DNA of 6,712 nt from Clostridiales bacterium. Lineage in GTDB: Bacteria; Bacillota; Clostridia; Oscillospirales; QAMX01. The first letter of the stretch is position 1. Each line of letters starts with the position of its first letter. A program made the position numbers and the translations under genes. Location of the stretch: NCBI GenBank assembly GCA_016285815.1, contig JAEERN010000087.1, positions 1-6,712 on the forward strand, in the 5' to 3' direction. Of the stretch, positions 5,378 through 6,712 are shown one piece after another. The notes under the pieces were generated by a model. That model did no database searches. It was not told the origin of the DNA and saw only the letters and a list, made by a program, of their open reading frames with translations.

Positions 5378-6433
5378 TTACAGATCCACCGAGCGGCCGG
5401 TGCGGCCGGACTCGTAGAGCGCGTCGATGATCTTCATGGCCTGGAGGCCGTCGTCCGCGCTGGCCATGGAGGACGTCCCGTTGAGGATGCAGTCGATCAG
5501 GTGCTTGTCCTCGTTCTCATAGCCGATGCCGGTGAAGGGATTGTCGGGCCGGACGGGAACGTTGATCAGTCTCTGGCCGATCTCGGTGTACAGCTCCAGC
5601 GGGTTCAGCTTGAGGCCGCCCTTGGTGCCGTAGATCTCCACGTTGTTGGCCTCGCTCTCGAGGTTCATGTTGTAGCTGGTCTCCATGTGCAGGGTGGCGC
5701 CGTTCTCAAAGCGGATCTCGCCGGCGACGAAGTCCTCGACGTTGTAGACCGAGACGTTGGGATCGTCGGTCTCCCACGGAGAGGTGACGCCCGCGATGGC
5801 GCAGTTCAGGTGGACCTGATCGTTGACGGTGCCGAACACGCTGACGGGCTTGGGGTTGCCCATGAGATAGCGGGCCAGATCCAGCACGTGGACGCCGATG
5901 TCGATCAGCGGGCCGCCGCCGGACAGGGGCTTGTTGCCGAACCAGCTGCCGGGGCAGCCGCGGCGGCGCAGATAGAAGGCTCTGGCGTAGACGGGGTCGC
6001 CCAGACGGCCCTCGTCGATGAGCTTTTTGGCCTCGGCGGCGTCGGTGTCGAAGCGGCGGACGAAGCCGATCTGCAGGATGCGGCCGCACCGCTCGGCGGT
6101 CTCTTTCATCTGCTGCGCCTCGGCGGCGTTCATCGCCATGGGCTTTTCACAGAAGACGTGGGCGCCGGCCTCCAGCGCGGCGATGGCGCAGGGCGCGTGG
6201 GCCGCGTTCCACGTGGTGACGGCGACGATGTCGGGGCGGATCTCCTCCAGCATCTGGCGATAGTCGGTATAGGTCTTGAAATAGCCGAATTGTTTCTGGA
6301 AGGCCAACGCCTTCTCGGGGACCAGGTCGCAGCAGGCGGCCATGGTGACGGTGTCCTTGCCCATGGCTTTGAACACCTCAGAGTGCTTGCGGCCCATGCC
6401 GCCGCAGCCGATGACAGCGAATTTGAATGCCAT
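5378..6433 (-). CDS. Gfo/Idh/MocA family NAD(P)-dependent oxidoreductase (second copy)
   Basis: This 351-residue protein, counted from the ATG at 6433, begins MAFKFAVIGCGGMGRKH with the Rossmann loop at 8-14. CEKPMAM has the family lysine at K97 (E96-K97-P98), followed by QIGFVRRFD (121-129). The substrate domain carries GGGPLIDIGVHVLDLARYL (172-190) with D178 and H182, the usual Asp/His pair of this family; EIYGTKGGL (266-274) is the common C-terminal-domain turn. It is clearly a different branch from the copy at 2639-3733, where Tyr replaces His. A GTG at 6442 would extend it by three codons, but that codon abuts the ribosome binding site AGGAGGT, while the ATG sits at proper distance. It probably acts on an inositol, sugar or sugar-acid substrate in the cytoplasm; the exact one is unknown. 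It is monocistronic, with its own promoter and terminator, and opposed to the plus-strand block. Confidence 0.93.
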   Translation of the reverse strand: MAFKFAVIGCGGMGRKHSEVFKAMGKDTVTMAACCDLVPEKALAFQKQFGYFKTYTDYRQMLEEIRPDIVAVTTWNAAHAPCAIAALEAGAHVFCEKPMAMNAAEAQQMKETAERCGRILQIGFVRRFDTDAAEAKKLIDEGRLGDPVYARAFYLRRRGCPGSWFGNKPLSGGGPLIDIGVHVLDLARYLMGNPKPVSVFGTVNDQVHLNCAIAGVTSPWETDDPNVSVYNVEDFVAGEIRFENGATLHMETSYNMNLESEANNVEIYGTKGGLKLNPLELYTEIGQRLINVPVRPDNPFTGIGYENEDKHLIDCILNGTSSMASADDGLQAMKIIDALYESGRTGRSVDL

Positions 6434-6442
6434 TTGGATCAC

Positions 6443-6449
6443 ACCTCCG
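6443..6449 (-). promoter_or_regulatory. Ribosome binding site deciding the start at 6433
   Basis: The minus strand reads GGAGGT here, ending 9 nt before ATG 6433. The alternative GTG at 6442 directly touches it, leaving no spacer, so the ATG is preferred. Confidence 0.75.
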
Positions 6450-6471
6450 CAGACGGATTGAAGTCGGGTTT

Positions 6472-6500
6472 AGTCTATCACAAAGGCGCGGCTTTGTCAA
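6472..6500 (-). promoter_or_regulatory. Promoter of the second oxidoreductase, TTGACA / extended TAGACT
   Basis: On the minus strand TTGACA (6500-6495) and TAGACT (6477-6472) are separated by 17 nt, and TGA just before the -10 adds an extended motif. The predicted transcript starts near 6465, about 32 nt before the ATG at 6433. The promoter lies 14 nt beyond the T tract of the upstream gene's terminator. Confidence 0.7.
6480..6497. promoter_or_regulatory. Dyad ACAAAG-N6-CTTTGT within the promoter spacer, candidate operator
   Basis: Perfect 6-bp arms at 6480-6485 and 6492-6497 surround GCGCGG. The dyad fills the stretch between the -35 and -10 and overlaps part of the -35, a typical place for a repressor that occludes RNA polymerase. 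The regulator is not in the window. An RNA role is unlikely because the site lies upstream of the predicted transcript start. Confidence 0.4.
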
Positions 6501-6513
6501 CGAGCGGGGACCG

Positions 6514-6562
6514 AAAAAAACGCGCCCGGCGGCGCCGTTTTTTTGAAAACGGCGTTTTTTTT
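6514..6562. terminator. Two-hairpin terminator region behind the right-edge minus-strand gene
   Basis: CGCCGTTTT (6533-6541) pairs with AAAACGGCG (6546-6554) and on the plus strand is followed by eight T (6555-6562). On the minus strand a short GC stem (GCGCC/GGCGC, about 6522-6535) is followed by seven T (complement of 6514-6520). The minus-strand reading terminates the partial gene at 6561; the plus-strand reading would stop any transcript heading right. Confidence 0.75.
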
Positions 6563-6712
6563 ATGGGATCAGCCCGAGAACGAACAGCGCCGCGCAGAAC
6601 GCCAGGAACAGGATCGATCCGGCGTTTCCCGCCAGGACCGCCGGGGCGCGCCGTCCCAGCGGGACGTCTCCCGGCTCGAGCCGCAGCCGGCGCAGCCGTC
6701 GGATCAGCAGCA
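6561..6712 (-). CDS. C-terminal end of a membrane protein, resembles CPBP-family (CAAX protease-like) tail; 5' part outside window
   Basis: The minus strand is open from the right edge to the stop TAA (6563-6561). It gives 49 whole residues: a basic segment LLIRRLRRLRLEPGDVPLGR, then RAPAVLAGNA and a hydrophobic helix GSILFLAFCAALFVLGLI ending in P. The third codon positions are G/C-rich as in the other genes. A basic cytoplasmic loop followed by one final membrane helix starting near an N-A/P-G motif is the usual end of CPBP-type membrane proteases in Firmicutes, but the catalytic EExxR motif would lie outside the window. Transporter or other membrane protein tails cannot be excluded. A terminator follows directly, so it ends its own transcript and is separate from the downstream oxidoreductase. 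Confidence 0.5.
   Translation of the reverse strand, partial: LLIRRLRRLRLEPGDVPLGRRAPAVLAGNAGSILFLAFCAALFVLGLIP

Noticed and set aside
6440..6442. GTG 6442 as start of the second oxidoreductase
   Set aside because: The codon directly abuts the Shine-Dalgarno sequence, while ATG 6433 has normal spacing and begins the Rossmann strand as usual for the family.
1..6712. Search for tRNA, rRNA, riboswitch, transposase, phage or toxin-antitoxin features
   Set aside because: I saw no cloverleaf, conserved rRNA stretch, riboswitch core, transposase motif or paired small genes. The leaders before the genes are short and hold only dyads.

Overview
The window is strongly GC-rich (about two-thirds G+C by eye). 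It carries AAGGAGG-type ribosome binding sites, sigma-A-like promoters with extended -10 elements, and hairpin plus U-tract terminators. One gene encodes a lipoprotein with a Thr/Ala/Glu-rich linker. Together these suggest a high-GC member of the Firmicutes (Clostridia), probably a gut or rumen fibre degrader. That assignment is inference from style and gene content, not from a marker gene.

Positions 1-3788 (plus strand) look like part of a carbohydrate-utilisation locus. It opens with the C-terminal end of an unrecognised beta-rich protein that runs in from the left edge. Next come a glucuronoyl-esterase (CE15)-like serine hydrolase and a small BD-FAE-type alpha/beta hydrolase, closely spaced with good ribosome binding sites (27 and 16 nt gaps). 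A Gfo/Idh/MocA NAD(P)-dependent sugar oxidoreductase follows, with its own promoter in a 116-nt gap full of dyad symmetry. A perfect 13-bp hairpin with a T run closes the block. None of the three complete enzymes has a signal peptide. The simplest reading is cytoplasmic trimming of imported, esterified and acetylated (glucurono)xylan- or pectin-type oligosaccharides, with the oxidoreductase acting on a released sugar or uronate.

Positions 3789-5052 hold a stand-alone lipoprotein gene with a near-consensus promoter in an AT-rich island. Its natural start codon and ribosome binding site are out of frame with the rest of the gene by one nucleotide, at a run of seven A residues. Removing one A restores a textbook lipoprotein signal peptide ending in LAGC. 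This is the most notable anomaly of the window: a sequencing or assembly indel, a fresh mutation, or a slippage switch.

Positions 5053-5377 contain no intact gene. They hold a good orphan promoter and a stretch with coding-like codon bias that changes frame, possibly a decayed small gene. A bidirectional terminator ends the stretch.

Positions 5378-6500 (minus strand) hold a second, distinct Gfo/Idh/MocA oxidoreductase with its own TTGACA promoter, whose spacer contains a clear dyad that could be an operator. Beyond a two-hairpin terminator region, the right edge (6561-6712, minus strand) carries the last 49 codons of a membrane protein that resembles the C-terminal end of CPBP-family proteins.

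I found no CRISPR array, tRNA, rRNA, insertion sequence or phage gene. No wholly new system is evident; the unusual features are the frameshifted lipoprotein start, the intracellular esterase pair and the promoter dyads.
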